A stretch of DNA of 64,000 bases, from NCBI GenBank assembly GCA_016932435.1, contig JAFGCW010000010.1:1-64000 (forward strand), written 5' to 3'. Positions 54,477 to 62,332 of the stretch are shown here, in pieces. The first letter of the stretch is position 1. Each line of letters begins with the position of its first letter. Both the position numbers and the translations under genes were made by a program. This DNA comes from Dehalococcoidales bacterium. GTDB taxonomy: Bacteria; Chloroflexota; Dehalococcoidia; Dehalococcoidales; UBA2162. The notes beneath the pieces were generated by a model. It did no database searches. It was not told the origin of the DNA and saw nothing but the letters and a program-made list of their open reading frames with translations.

Positions 54477-55793
54477 CTAATACCAGCCGTACTCTTTACA
54501 GGTATCGACCATTGCCTTCACGTTTTCCGGTTTGGCATAGTCGATTGAACTGCCGGCTCCCATGATATAACCGCCGTTCTTGCCGACCACCTTTATGAGT
54601 TTCTTGCAGTATTCTTCGACGTCCTGAGGTGAACCCGCCTGAAGCATTGTCGGAGATACGCCGCCCTGGATACACATGTGGTCGCCAATTACTTCCTTCG
54701 CCTTGAAAATGTCTGTCTTTTCGCAGTGGAAAATTACCTTGCCTTTCGGCAGATCAAGCAGGTATTCAAGTCGGTCGTTCCAGATACCTTCCCAGAAAGG
54801 AGCCGCCATGTATCCCATATCAATATTGTATTCAATGCACTCCTTTAACTCGGGCCAGTAGAATTTCTCGAACTGCTCTTTCGACATGAAACCGTCCGAG
54901 CCCCGGTGCAGAGGCATACCAGCCCGCCTGGGATTGCCCCTGGGATCGGGAATGGCTGGCGTGCACTGGTCTTTCCACCATTGCTTTACTCTCTCGCAAG
55001 CTTCGAGAAGCTTGTCCGGCTGCCGGTACATGTCCAGGAAGATTCCTCTCATACCTCTCAGTTTGTCCGAGATAGTATCGAATGGCGTAAACATGATTGA
55101 CCGACCGCCGAATCCCTGTGAAGGGAAACCGAGTCGTGTCATCTCGGCAGAAAACACCTCGTTTTCCGCTCTCAGTGTTTCCTGTACCTTCATAGCTTGT
55201 TCAAGCTTCTCACCTATCACCTTGAACTCCGGCGATACGAGCGTACCGGCAAGTCCCTGGAGCAGGCCGAGGTTGCCGAATATCATGTTCCTCAACGGGT
55301 CTATTCTGGGCAGAGGAGCAAGAAGGCCGTAGATCCGGGGAAGATAATACCGGAGAACGAAATCGGAAGGATCATCGAGAAACAGGTCATATTCATCAGC
55401 TTTCATGTATTCGGCTTCCGAAAACTGCATGGAAAGGTCATCCGAGAGAGTACCGCCCGGCCATTTGTACTGCTTCTCGTCGATCAATTCCAGAAATGTG
55501 CCGGATATACCTCCGAAAAACATGCTGTTGTCCGGCTCGAAATCCAGCAGCATTTTCTTGCAGGCTTCCCGGTATCCTGCCTGGTCGTAGTATTCAGCGG
55601 AAGCTTTGAGTCCGGCATACTTTGCCGCGAAAGCCCCGGTTTGCACTGTTACCGGCACCCGATCCGGCACTTTCAGTTCCAGGGCGTCTTTTACCCTTTT
55701 TTCTCTTTCCGTGACAATTTCTTCAATGGTCTTGCCATGTCTTTTTTCAATTTCATCAACTAGTTTTTGGGTCTGATCCGGGTTTTGGGTCAT
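54477..55793 (-). CDS. Uroporphyrinogen decarboxylase-family protein (methyltransferase-like)
   Basis: 438 residues. N-terminal helix (KLVDEIEKRHGKTIEEIV), signature LELKVPDRVPVTVQ near residue 40, and C-terminal AGSPQDVEEYCKKLIKVVGK. The putative zinc site reads VIFHCEKTD with His and Cys present, unlike the paralogue at 35269, so this copy is the best candidate for thiol or corrinoid chemistry. AAAGGAG lies before the ATG. It is followed after 11 bases by the DsbA-like candidate selenoprotein. This is a genuine operon by spacing. Confidence 0.85.
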   Translation of the reverse strand: MTQNPDQTQKLVDEIEKRHGKTIEEIVTEREKRVKDALELKVPDRVPVTVQTGAFAAKYAGLKASAEYYDQAGYREACKKMLLDFEPDNSMFFGGISGTFLELIDEKQYKWPGGTLSDDLSMQFSEAEYMKADEYDLFLDDPSDFVLRYYLPRIYGLLAPLPRIDPLRNMIFGNLGLLQGLAGTLVSPEFKVIGEKLEQAMKVQETLRAENEVFSAEMTRLGFPSQGFGGRSIMFTPFDTISDKLRGMRGIFLDMYRQPDKLLEACERVKQWWKDQCTPAIPDPRGNPRRAGMPLHRGSDGFMSKEQFEKFYWPELKECIEYNIDMGYMAAPFWEGIWNDRLEYLLDLPKGKVIFHCEKTDIFKAKEVIGDHMCIQGGVSPTMLQAGSPQDVEEYCKKLIKVVGKNGGYIMGAGSSIDYAKPENVKAMVDTCKEYGWY

Positions 55794-55958
55794 TCTTGTA
55801 TATCTCCTTTAAAAAGTTCATCAGTTAAAATCATTATATTGAATGTATTGCAGGAATGACAAGAAACATGTATGGATAAACCGAAGTATAGCTTTATGCA
55901 GTTGTGATATATGAATTATCCAATAATACAAACTTACATATCAACGAAATGTTACCTT

Positions 55959-56813
55959 TCAAACAAAGTACACAATCAGAAAACCGATCAGATCGGCGAA
56001 AGTCATCGGTGGGAGTGCAGCCATAGGCTTTCCTTTTAGAAAGACTTTCTGAATTGCGTATACCGATCCAAGGCCGATTAGCGTGAAAGCAGCTAATATC
56101 AAAGAACTGGCAATACCATAGGTGAAGAAAACCGTCACTATCAAGATAAGTGGGAAACCTATATCACCACCTCCCAATAGAGAATAATCCCTCTCTGATG
56201 ATTCACCATCCATTAACTCGATGTCCCTCAGGTCCATATTCCAGCCCTTGCCAGCTTTCGGAATAATAAAAGCGGGTAGAGTATCTAATTGGGATAATTT
56301 TTTTGCAATCCACATCATGTATCCAAAACGGACTGCCAGTATGTCATACACAGAAAGTATTACCATTAATAATACTGCAGTCCAGGAAGACAACATGGAT
56401 CCGAAGACTGCACCCATGGCCGCCAGACTGAAAATCAAGAGAAGATTATGTAGCCAGATTCTAGGCCTGATAAGCCAGACGATAATGGCACCGACTCCCA
56501 AAAAAGCAGATACTACCACCGGCAAAAAGAAACTGAGATCAACAAATAATCCCCATAAAAACAACAAAGAAAAGAGGATTCTAAACACTATTTTTAACTT
56601 CGATACAGGAATAAGAAAAAGAACTAAGCCCAACGAGACAACGGCACCGAGAAAGTAAACAAGAGGTATCCCGAGCGAAACCTCAGGGATGACAACCTCG
56701 TTCTCTATGATAAATTTTTCTACCTGACAAGCAACAAACAAAGCTATTGCCTGGGAAAATATTAAAATTAGAGAGCTCCAGTATACCGGATGTAGATGTT
56801 TCATTTTTCTCAT
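55959..56813 (-). CDS. Presenilin-like intramembrane aspartyl protease (family A22 type)
   Basis: 284 residues with about nine membrane segments. The two catalytic aspartates are in the expected context: SVYDILAVRFG (the YD motif, about residue 157) and LLGGGDIGFPLILI (the GxGD motif, about residue 218). A C-terminal AALPPM stands in place of the PAL motif. The order YD, GxGD, P-A-L is that of presenilin and signal-peptide-peptidase-type proteases, including the archaeal group. A hydrophilic loop (KAGKGWNMDLRDIELMDGE) separates the two halves. It would cut membrane-spanning segments, possibly remnant signal peptides. No obvious partner; the UroD gene lies downstream on the same strand after 165 bases. 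Confidence 0.85.
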   Translation of the reverse strand: MRKMKHLHPVYWSSLILIFSQAIALFVACQVEKFIIENEVVIPEVSLGIPLVYFLGAVVSLGLVLFLIPVSKLKIVFRILFSLLFLWGLFVDLSFFLPVVVSAFLGVGAIIVWLIRPRIWLHNLLLIFSLAAMGAVFGSMLSSWTAVLLMVILSVYDILAVRFGYMMWIAKKLSQLDTLPAFIIPKAGKGWNMDLRDIELMDGESSERDYSLLGGGDIGFPLILIVTVFFTYGIASSLILAAFTLIGLGSVYAIQKVFLKGKPMAALPPMTFADLIGFLIVYFV

Positions 56814-56936
56814 GAGGGACTCTTAGAATTCTCGGGTGATTTTTTTCAGTCCTAAGATACTACTATCGGAGAACCATAATTGACTTAACTACTTTACTAA
56901 ATCATTGGTTAATTTATCAATTAACATTTCTCGGCT

Positions 56937-57181
56937 TTACCCAGTTAACTTTATTGACAAGGTGCCGTCTTCCTGTTTTTTAATGTTTCGGATAAGGTCG
57001 ATTACTATCTCAACCTTTTTGGACGGGAGGGGATTGATGGCGAATGAGTGCATTCGCGAAATTTCCTGGCGCAGTCATCATAGGACATCGGGTTGCTTAT
57101 GCCGCTCAGGAAGTCTTCCACGTATTCTGAATACTCCATACCGTCATTCATTTCGATAACCAACTAGCTAGTCCAGCCATG
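56937..57181 (-). pseudogene. Decayed 3' fragment of an MmgE/PrpD gene
   Basis: On the minus strand the sequence encodes LVIEMNDGMEYSEYVEDFL, SNPMSYDDCARKFREC and, after one frameshift, FAINPLPSKKVEIVIDLIRN and GTLSIKLTG followed by TAA. Each block corresponds to the C-terminus of the intact MmgE/PrpD protein at 62333 (LVITMNDGTEYSEYVEDFL, NPMSYDDCAKKFREC, FALNPLPSEKIEEIIDLIRN, GTLPIQLTG). An in-frame TAG and a loss of about six residues lie at the upstream edge. No upstream part of the gene remains. Confidence 0.82.
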
Positions 57182-57291
57182 GTTGATGTTTTATTAACCT
57201 AGTGACCGCGTGAATGACGGAATCCAGAATATTGTGATAGTGGGGCAGAATAGATATAATTATCAGAACATCTTTTAAGGACAACTTTGAC

Positions 57292-59076
57292 GTGAAAAGA
57301 ATAGTATTATTATTACTAGTATTAACCCCTGTCTTTCTCCTTTCCGCCTGTTCCATTGGTATGACTGCGTCTACATCTGTAGCTGAAAACGAGGTTGAAG
57401 ATAATGTAGTTATAATTACCTTAGCTGACAAGATATCCGTTCGTGGCTCGGGTGTGAGGGTTGACGGCAATAAATTAGCTATCACGTCAGCCGGTACTTA
57501 CAGCTTGAGTGGTGCCCTGGAGGATGGGCAAATAGTCGTAAAGGCAGAGGACACTGAATCGGTAAAACTTATTCTAAACGGAGTGAATATTACCTGTTCG
57601 AAGGGGGCACCTGTTTATATTTATAATGCCGGAAATACAGTCATCATCCTGGCAAACGGTACCGAAAATTATATAACAGATGGCGATTCCTATATCTTTG
57701 CTGATTCGACATCCGATGAACCTAACGCGGCGATTTTCAGCAAGGACGACCTTACTATCGGTGGCAGCGGCTCATTAACAGTCAACGCCAACTACTACAA
57801 TGGGATACAAAGCAAGGACAACCTGATGATTACCGGCGGTACTATCACCGTGAACGCCGTAAATGACGGAATCAGAGGACGGGATTCTATTATAGTCAGG
57901 GATGCGAACCTTACCGTGAAAGCGGGTGCTGACGGGATTCAGTCTAATAATACCGGGAGTATAAATAAAGGATATGTCTCTATTGAGAGTGGTGATATAA
58001 ATATTACAGCTGGGGAGGACGGTATTCAGGCAGCAACGAATATTGTTATCGGCGGTGGCGATATAACCATATTTTCGGGGGGTGGCAGCGCCAATAACAG
58101 CAAGACCGTTCAGGAAGATTGGTGGAATTGGGGTAAGAAAAACGATACCGATAGCAGCGCTGCTAACACCAGCGCCAAAGCGCTGAAAGCCGCAGTTAAT
58201 ATAACCATTGAGGGCGGGACCATCAACATAGATTCTTCTGACGACGCTATACATTCGAATGACAGTCTAACAATTAGCGGCGGAGATATTAGGTTAACCT
58301 CCGGAGACGATGGCTTACATTCAGATTCCACCATAACAATTAACGGCGGGAATATAATCATAGCGGAAAGCTATGAGGGTATTGACAGCGCCAATATAAC
58401 TATAAATGACGGCAATATACACCTTGTTTCCAGGGATGACGGTATAAACGCTGCCAGCGGTGACGGCGACAATTTTACGATGATGGGATGGCCGGGGCCG
58501 GATTTTGAGGAGTCGGGCGATAACCACCTTATTATTAATGGCGGATATATCGTCGTCGATGCTGCTGGTGACGGTTTTGATGTAAACGGTCCGATCGAAA
58601 TGACCGGAGGTTCAGTAATCATCAATGGGCCTACCGTCTTCTATAACGGTGCTCTGGATTACGCCGGCGATTTCCGTATTACCGGTGGTTATCTGCTGGC
58701 TGTGGGCAGCTCCGGCATGCCACAGGCTCCCAGCACTTCATCAACCCAGTACTCAGTAATGGTGAATCTCTCATTACCTCAGCCGCCAAACAGGATGGTT
58801 CACTTTGAGAGTGAAGATGGCGAAGAAGTTCTTACCTTTGTCCCGACCAAGGAGTATCAGTTAGTAGTGTTATGCTCAACCGGCTTAAAAAAAGGTGTAA
58901 CCTATTCTGTTTACACCAGAGGTAGTTCTACCGGCGTAGTTACTGATGGGTTATACTCTAACGGCACATATACTGCCGGCACTGAGATGGAGAGTTTCAC
59001 GATTTCAAATATGGTGACTACTGTCGGTTTCCCTGTTCGAGGTTTTCCCGGCGCCCGAGGGGAGACGCGACGTTGA
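57292..59076 (+). CDS. Lipoprotein with Cthe_2159-like polygalacturonate-binding beta-helix
   Basis: 594 residues, GTG start, lipobox LLSAC (Cys20). Residues 45-480 consist of short repeats such as TISGGDIRLTSGDDGLHSD and TINGGNIIIAESYEGIDS, rich in G-G-x-I and D-D-G-I turns. This is the right-handed beta-helix pattern of the Cthe_2159 carbohydrate-binding family, in which acidic turns bind calcium. The insert with WWNWGKKND near residue 285 interrupts the helix. The last 110 residues are an extra domain ending in an Arg/Gly-rich tail. Surface carbohydrate binding is the likely role. Confidence 0.85.
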   Translation: MKRIVLLLLVLTPVFLLSACSIGMTASTSVAENEVEDNVVIITLADKISVRGSGVRVDGNKLAITSAGTYSLSGALEDGQIVVKAEDTESVKLILNGVNITCSKGAPVYIYNAGNTVIILANGTENYITDGDSYIFADSTSDEPNAAIFSKDDLTIGGSGSLTVNANYYNGIQSKDNLMITGGTITVNAVNDGIRGRDSIIVRDANLTVKAGADGIQSNNTGSINKGYVSIESGDINITAGEDGIQAATNIVIGGGDITIFSGGGSANNSKTVQEDWWNWGKKNDTDSSAANTSAKALKAAVNITIEGGTINIDSSDDAIHSNDSLTISGGDIRLTSGDDGLHSDSTITINGGNIIIAESYEGIDSANITINDGNIHLVSRDDGINAASGDGDNFTMMGWPGPDFEESGDNHLIINGGYIVVDAAGDGFDVNGPIEMTGGSVIINGPTVFYNGALDYAGDFRITGGYLLAVGSSGMPQAPSTSSTQYSVMVNLSLPQPPNRMVHFESEDGEEVLTFVPTKEYQLVVLCSTGLKKGVTYSVYTRGSSTGVVTDGLYSNGTYTAGTEMESFTISNMVTTVGFPVRGFPGARGETRR

Positions 59077-59141
59077 TAAAGGGAAAAACCCAATTAATTA
59101 CGGGTTTCCCAGAAAATATAATTTTATAGTTAAATAATATA

Positions 59142-59173
59142 AAAGGCCTTCGGCTGTTCAGCCGAAGGCCTTT
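59142..59173. terminator. Bidirectional terminator
   Basis: A near-perfect 14-bp stem AAAGGCCTTCGGCT / AGCCGAAGGCCTTT with loop GTTC. It lies between the convergent beta-helix gene and the ferredoxin gene. The hairpin and the 40 bases beside it resemble the element at 61708. Confidence 0.85.
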
Positions 59174-59233
59174 AGCAGTGAAATACAATTCACTTAAATA
59201 CCTGTCAGTAATAATGCGTGAAAACACTTAAAA

Positions 59234-59536
59234 TCAATAACTATCTCTCAGAATCTTTCCTGTTTCCTTATCTTTCCAGTAACCTCGTTGCTGCATTGGC
59301 CAGTTGAAACTGATAGCTCCGGGTTTGGGACATTCGTTAACGCAACATCCGCCATACCAGCATTCATCGGGGTGCAGTATCACCGGGGGTTTACCCTCCG
59401 TGGGATTCGGTATAAACACATCTACCTGGCAGACTTCCACACAGGTATTACAACCGTTACAAATATCGGGATTAAAAATCACCGGCGTGTTCGGGGTTAC
59501 TATGTTTGGTAAAGCATATACATCTTTTTGCATCAT
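59234..59536 (-). CDS. 4Fe-4S dicluster ferredoxin-like protein
   Basis: 100 residues with two cluster motifs: CNGCNTCVEVCQVDVF (CxxCxxCxxxC) and CWYGGCCVNECPKPG, the second with the wider spacing seen in the AprB-type and related ferredoxins. The last cysteine of each motif would cross over to the other cluster. It starts 11 bases after the flavoprotein gene and is co-transcribed with it, so it probably carries electrons to or from that FAD enzyme. The C-terminus (MQQRGYWKDKETGKIL) is like the tail in adenylylsulfate reductase beta subunits. Confidence 0.9.
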   Translation of the reverse strand: MMQKDVYALPNIVTPNTPVIFNPDICNGCNTCVEVCQVDVFIPNPTEGKPPVILHPDECWYGGCCVNECPKPGAISFNWPMQQRGYWKDKETGKILRDSY

Positions 59537-59547
59537 GAGTATCCTTC

Positions 59548-61482
59548 CTATTTTTCTTGATAAACTCCGGTGTAGTCCTTGTTATGCGCCTCGTAATTAG
59601 TTTTTAAATCGCCAAAATAATCAACTGGCAATTCATCCACTTTAACCTTGTTATTCTCGAGCTTGACGGTAACGAACTTATTCCACTCCGACGGGTCTAA
59701 CTCGGGATAATCTATCCGGAAGTAGTTCAGCACTCGACTGCTGGCCTTACGTGCCAGAGACGCCTGCAGGATTATTTGACCGTGAGTAAGCATACTGAGG
59801 TCTTCAATGCTTCGCATCAACTTGTGAGGATCAAGGGCATAGAGCCTGGGGATAAACACCTCTTCAATCTCCTGGAGAGCTCCCAGACCCATATTGAGGA
59901 GAGTTTCGTTCTTGTAATCGCTGCAGAAGTACTGCATGGCGCGGGAAATACCGGCATGCAGTTCTTTCCAGTCAACACCTTCGTTGCGATTTATCGGGGC
60001 GTAGACACGGATTTTTTCCAGGGCGACCTGTTCTCTGGAAACCGGCGCCTGGTCAACCTGGCTGGCGTAGGCGGCTGCTTTACGGCCGGAATACCTGCCG
60101 GTCGAAGCTGCCCAGCTGTGATCACCGGCGGAATACATTTGTGAACCGCCGATGTACAGACCATCCAGTGTGGATTTCAGGTCCCAGTCTACCACCGGTC
60201 CTCCGCGACCGGCGGTACGCCAGTGCGAATGGCTGGTGCCTTCGATGAACGTATAGTTCATAAGAAGATGCTTGTCCGGGTTGAAACCTGCTCTCTCGTA
60301 GGTGTTGGTGATATTCCTGGTAGTCGATTCCTGATCAAGCATCATCTTCCAGGTTACCCTGCGTTCTATTTCCGGCATACCGGGGAAATCACCGAAGAAC
60401 GGGAGGGCATAAGTCCCGTCCCGGACACCCTGGGCGATTTTTTCCATATCTTCGGGTGAAGGCCGCATGGCGCCGCCATCCGGCCAGCCCTGCAGTGGCC
60501 AGGGAAGCTTTTTCCCGTTATTGTCCACGATTTGTATATTCTCATAGCTGGCATCTCCTGCTCCGCCGTACCAGGTGTGATGGAAACCGGTACCGAGGTT
60601 CCCCATACCGGTGCTCTCCATTAAGGTAAATCCTGCCCCGGCCTTCCAGGCCATGGATATGCCGTCGCCGGTCATGGCACGTGAGCGGGGGAAGGTGTTG
60701 TATCCGGCAAGTTCGGTATTCAGGAGCCACAACGATGAATCACCGGAGGTGGCAAGGACGGTGGCCCTGGATTTGAAGACCATGAATTCACCGGTGCGGT
60801 TGTTAAAGGCGGTGGCACCGATTGCCCGTGTACCCTGAGCACCTCCCTCGGTCAGGAGGCTGGTAACCATAACGCGGTCGAAAACCTGCACCCCCAATCG
60901 CTGGCATTCTTTCTTAAGAGCTGGTTTAAAGGTCGTTCCCCAGACACGAATGGTAACCTCAGCGGAATGGTTGGGGCTGAGGCGGGGAGATATCATAAAT
61001 TTAGTATCATCATAGCGGCCTTCAGCACCTACCCACTCGTCTTCGGTGTCCCGAATTTTACCTCCCATCTGCTCCAGCTCCAGCAGCGTATCGAAGTCTT
61101 CACGGCACTGGATCTGGGTACCAATACCGTTGGAATAGGTAAGTGCGAGGGCATCTTTTGGTAAATCGCCGGCATGAACAGGATACTCGGTTAGACGTTT
61201 AGCCCATTCATCGGGGTCCACCTTGGAATGGGGATTGGCTGGTGCGACACACCAGTGGTCGCAGCCGGGTCCTCCGGCACCGCTCCTGACAGTATCGCCC
61301 TTTTCCAACAGGGCTACCTTGACTCCTGTCCTGGCAGCACTGATTGCTGCCCAGCACCCGGCGATACCACCCCCGATAACCAGTACATCAGTCTCGATTT
61401 CCTGCTCCTCATCATAGCGTATCGGGTAGGGCCAGGAGGGCACTTTACCATTATTTTCAAGTAAATCATGCCATTTGGTCAT
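59548..61482 (-). CDS. FAD-dependent oxidoreductase, fumarate-reductase/AprA-like flavoprotein
   Basis: 644 residues. The FAD motif is DVLVIGGGIAGCWAAISAARTG (about 32-53, split for reading), then GDTVRSGAGGPGCDHW. A substrate-region stretch is SGDSSLWLLNTELAGYNTFP, and the C-terminal FAD contact GLYIGGSQMYSAGDH is typical of the fumarate reductase / succinate dehydrogenase / AprA superfamily. With the ferredoxin behind it, the arrangement is like AprA-AprB, but no sulfate-reduction genes are present and the active-site residues of true AprA are not evident. An enoyl- or aromatic-acid reductase is equally possible. The minus-strand ribosome site AGGAGG precedes the ATG. Confidence 0.87.
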   Translation of the reverse strand: MTKWHDLLENNGKVPSWPYPIRYDEEQEIETDVLVIGGGIAGCWAAISAARTGVKVALLEKGDTVRSGAGGPGCDHWCVAPANPHSKVDPDEWAKRLTEYPVHAGDLPKDALALTYSNGIGTQIQCREDFDTLLELEQMGGKIRDTEDEWVGAEGRYDDTKFMISPRLSPNHSAEVTIRVWGTTFKPALKKECQRLGVQVFDRVMVTSLLTEGGAQGTRAIGATAFNNRTGEFMVFKSRATVLATSGDSSLWLLNTELAGYNTFPRSRAMTGDGISMAWKAGAGFTLMESTGMGNLGTGFHHTWYGGAGDASYENIQIVDNNGKKLPWPLQGWPDGGAMRPSPEDMEKIAQGVRDGTYALPFFGDFPGMPEIERRVTWKMMLDQESTTRNITNTYERAGFNPDKHLLMNYTFIEGTSHSHWRTAGRGGPVVDWDLKSTLDGLYIGGSQMYSAGDHSWAASTGRYSGRKAAAYASQVDQAPVSREQVALEKIRVYAPINRNEGVDWKELHAGISRAMQYFCSDYKNETLLNMGLGALQEIEEVFIPRLYALDPHKLMRSIEDLSMLTHGQIILQASLARKASSRVLNYFRIDYPELDPSEWNKFVTVKLENNKVKVDELPVDYFGDLKTNYEAHNKDYTGVYQEK

Positions 61483-61707
61483 TTTTAACCTCCTGTATTA
61501 TTTAATCTGGTAAGATTCAGGTTGTTTATGATTCTATACCATTCTCTAAGACATAACCAGATATACTTTTAAAAAAAGCAGAGCAAAATAGGTTAGTAAG
61601 CTAAAATATATGCTCCGGTAAACCATCACTTGAATGAAACTCGGTTTTGTCTAGTCGTATTTTGAGTTCTGTTCAGACGGATATGGAATATGGTTAATGA
61701 TTACAGA

Positions 61708-61737
61708 AAGGTCACCGGCTGTTCAGCCGGTGACCTT
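61708..61737 (-). terminator. Stem-loop terminator
   Basis: Stem AAGGTCACCGGCT / AGCCGGTGACCTT (13 bp) with loop GTTC. The T run is weak on both strands. It lies downstream of the DUF2892 gene in its direction. Confidence 0.65.
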
Positions 61738-61760
61738 AAATAATGAAATAAGATTCACTT

Positions 61761-61796
61761 TTATCCTGTCAGTTTGAGCGGCAGGATACCATTTTT
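61761..61796 (-). pseudogene. Remnant of an MmgE/PrpD C-terminal tail
   Basis: The minus strand reads KNGILPLKLTG then TAA (61761-61763), matching the end of the intact MmgE/PrpD protein (DDGTLPIQLTG) and of the remnant at 56937 (GTLSIKLTG). It is followed by a stem-loop as at the end of the intact gene. Only this short tail survives, so the identification rests on about ten residues and position. Confidence 0.45.
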
Positions 61797-61876
61797 ATAT
61801 TATTATCAGAAGTCATGTACACAGAATGGCCGGTATTATACCGCCATTCTAAAGAGTGGTTTAAAAGAATTAAGAA

Positions 61877-62071
61877 TTACTTATTTGTGTTGATCTTCAA
61901 AGGTATGTACAGGGGGCATATGCCTGCGAGAGCGGTAATAAGCATTATAGCCGCGACGATATAGAGTACAATATCTACTGCGCCGGAAGTGGCCAGGAGG
62001 GCAACCAGTAAAGCAACGATACCAATTATAGCCCGTATTATCCTGTCGGTCATTCCCATGTTCTTCTGCAT
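61877..62071 (-). CDS. DUF2892-family inner membrane protein
   Basis: 64 residues: KNMGMTDRIIRAIIGIVALL, then a second membrane segment VDIVLYIVAAIMLITALAG, ending ICPLYIPLKINTNK. This is the DUF2892 (YgaP C-terminal domain) pattern, including the N-terminal N-x-G-x-x-D-R-x-x-R and the C-P-x-Y end. AGGTGAACGATG gives the ribosome site and start. Function of the family is unknown; in YgaP it anchors a rhodanese. Confidence 0.88.
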   Translation of the reverse strand: MQKNMGMTDRIIRAIIGIVALLVALLATSGAVDIVLYIVAAIMLITALAGICPLYIPLKINTNK

Positions 62072-62264
62072 CGTTCACCTCCCCGTATGCAGTGTTTTCG
62101 TATTATGCACTTGAAAATCGTTAATAGAAATATATACGTTAATAATGTAATTGAAGTAGTATATACTTTGTATCGAGGATTTTATGTGACATTTGTCATT
62201 AGTATTCTAAGTAGTGGAAACAGGAATCCTGTCAGGCGGAGTGTTGCAGTACTAATAACTAAAA

Positions 62265-62292
62265 GCCACATCCCGGTTAGCCGGGATGTGGC
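62265..62292 (-). terminator. Stem-loop terminator of the MmgE/PrpD gene
   Basis: A perfect 12-bp stem GCCACATCCCGG (62265-62276) / CCGGGATGTGGC (62281-62292) with loop TTAG, followed on the minus strand by TTTTAG. It lies 40 bases beyond the stop of the MmgE/PrpD gene. Confidence 0.85.
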
Positions 62293-62332
62293 AATGATGA
62301 ACAATTATTTCTATTTCAAATTGTCTTTAGAA

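Noticed and set aside
54022..54548. Plus-strand open frames across the DsbA-like gene
   Set aside because: They are shadows of the minus-strand DsbA-like gene, whose frame has thioredoxin-fold motifs and correct spacing to its operon partner.
57168..57485. Minus-strand open frame over the start of the beta-helix lipoprotein gene
   Set aside because: Low-complexity translation antisense to a clear lipoprotein signal peptide; no coding support.
59548..61482. True adenylylsulfate reductase alpha subunit
   Set aside because: Architecture is similar but no other sulfate-reduction genes are present and I cannot see the specific active-site residues; called only as superfamily member.
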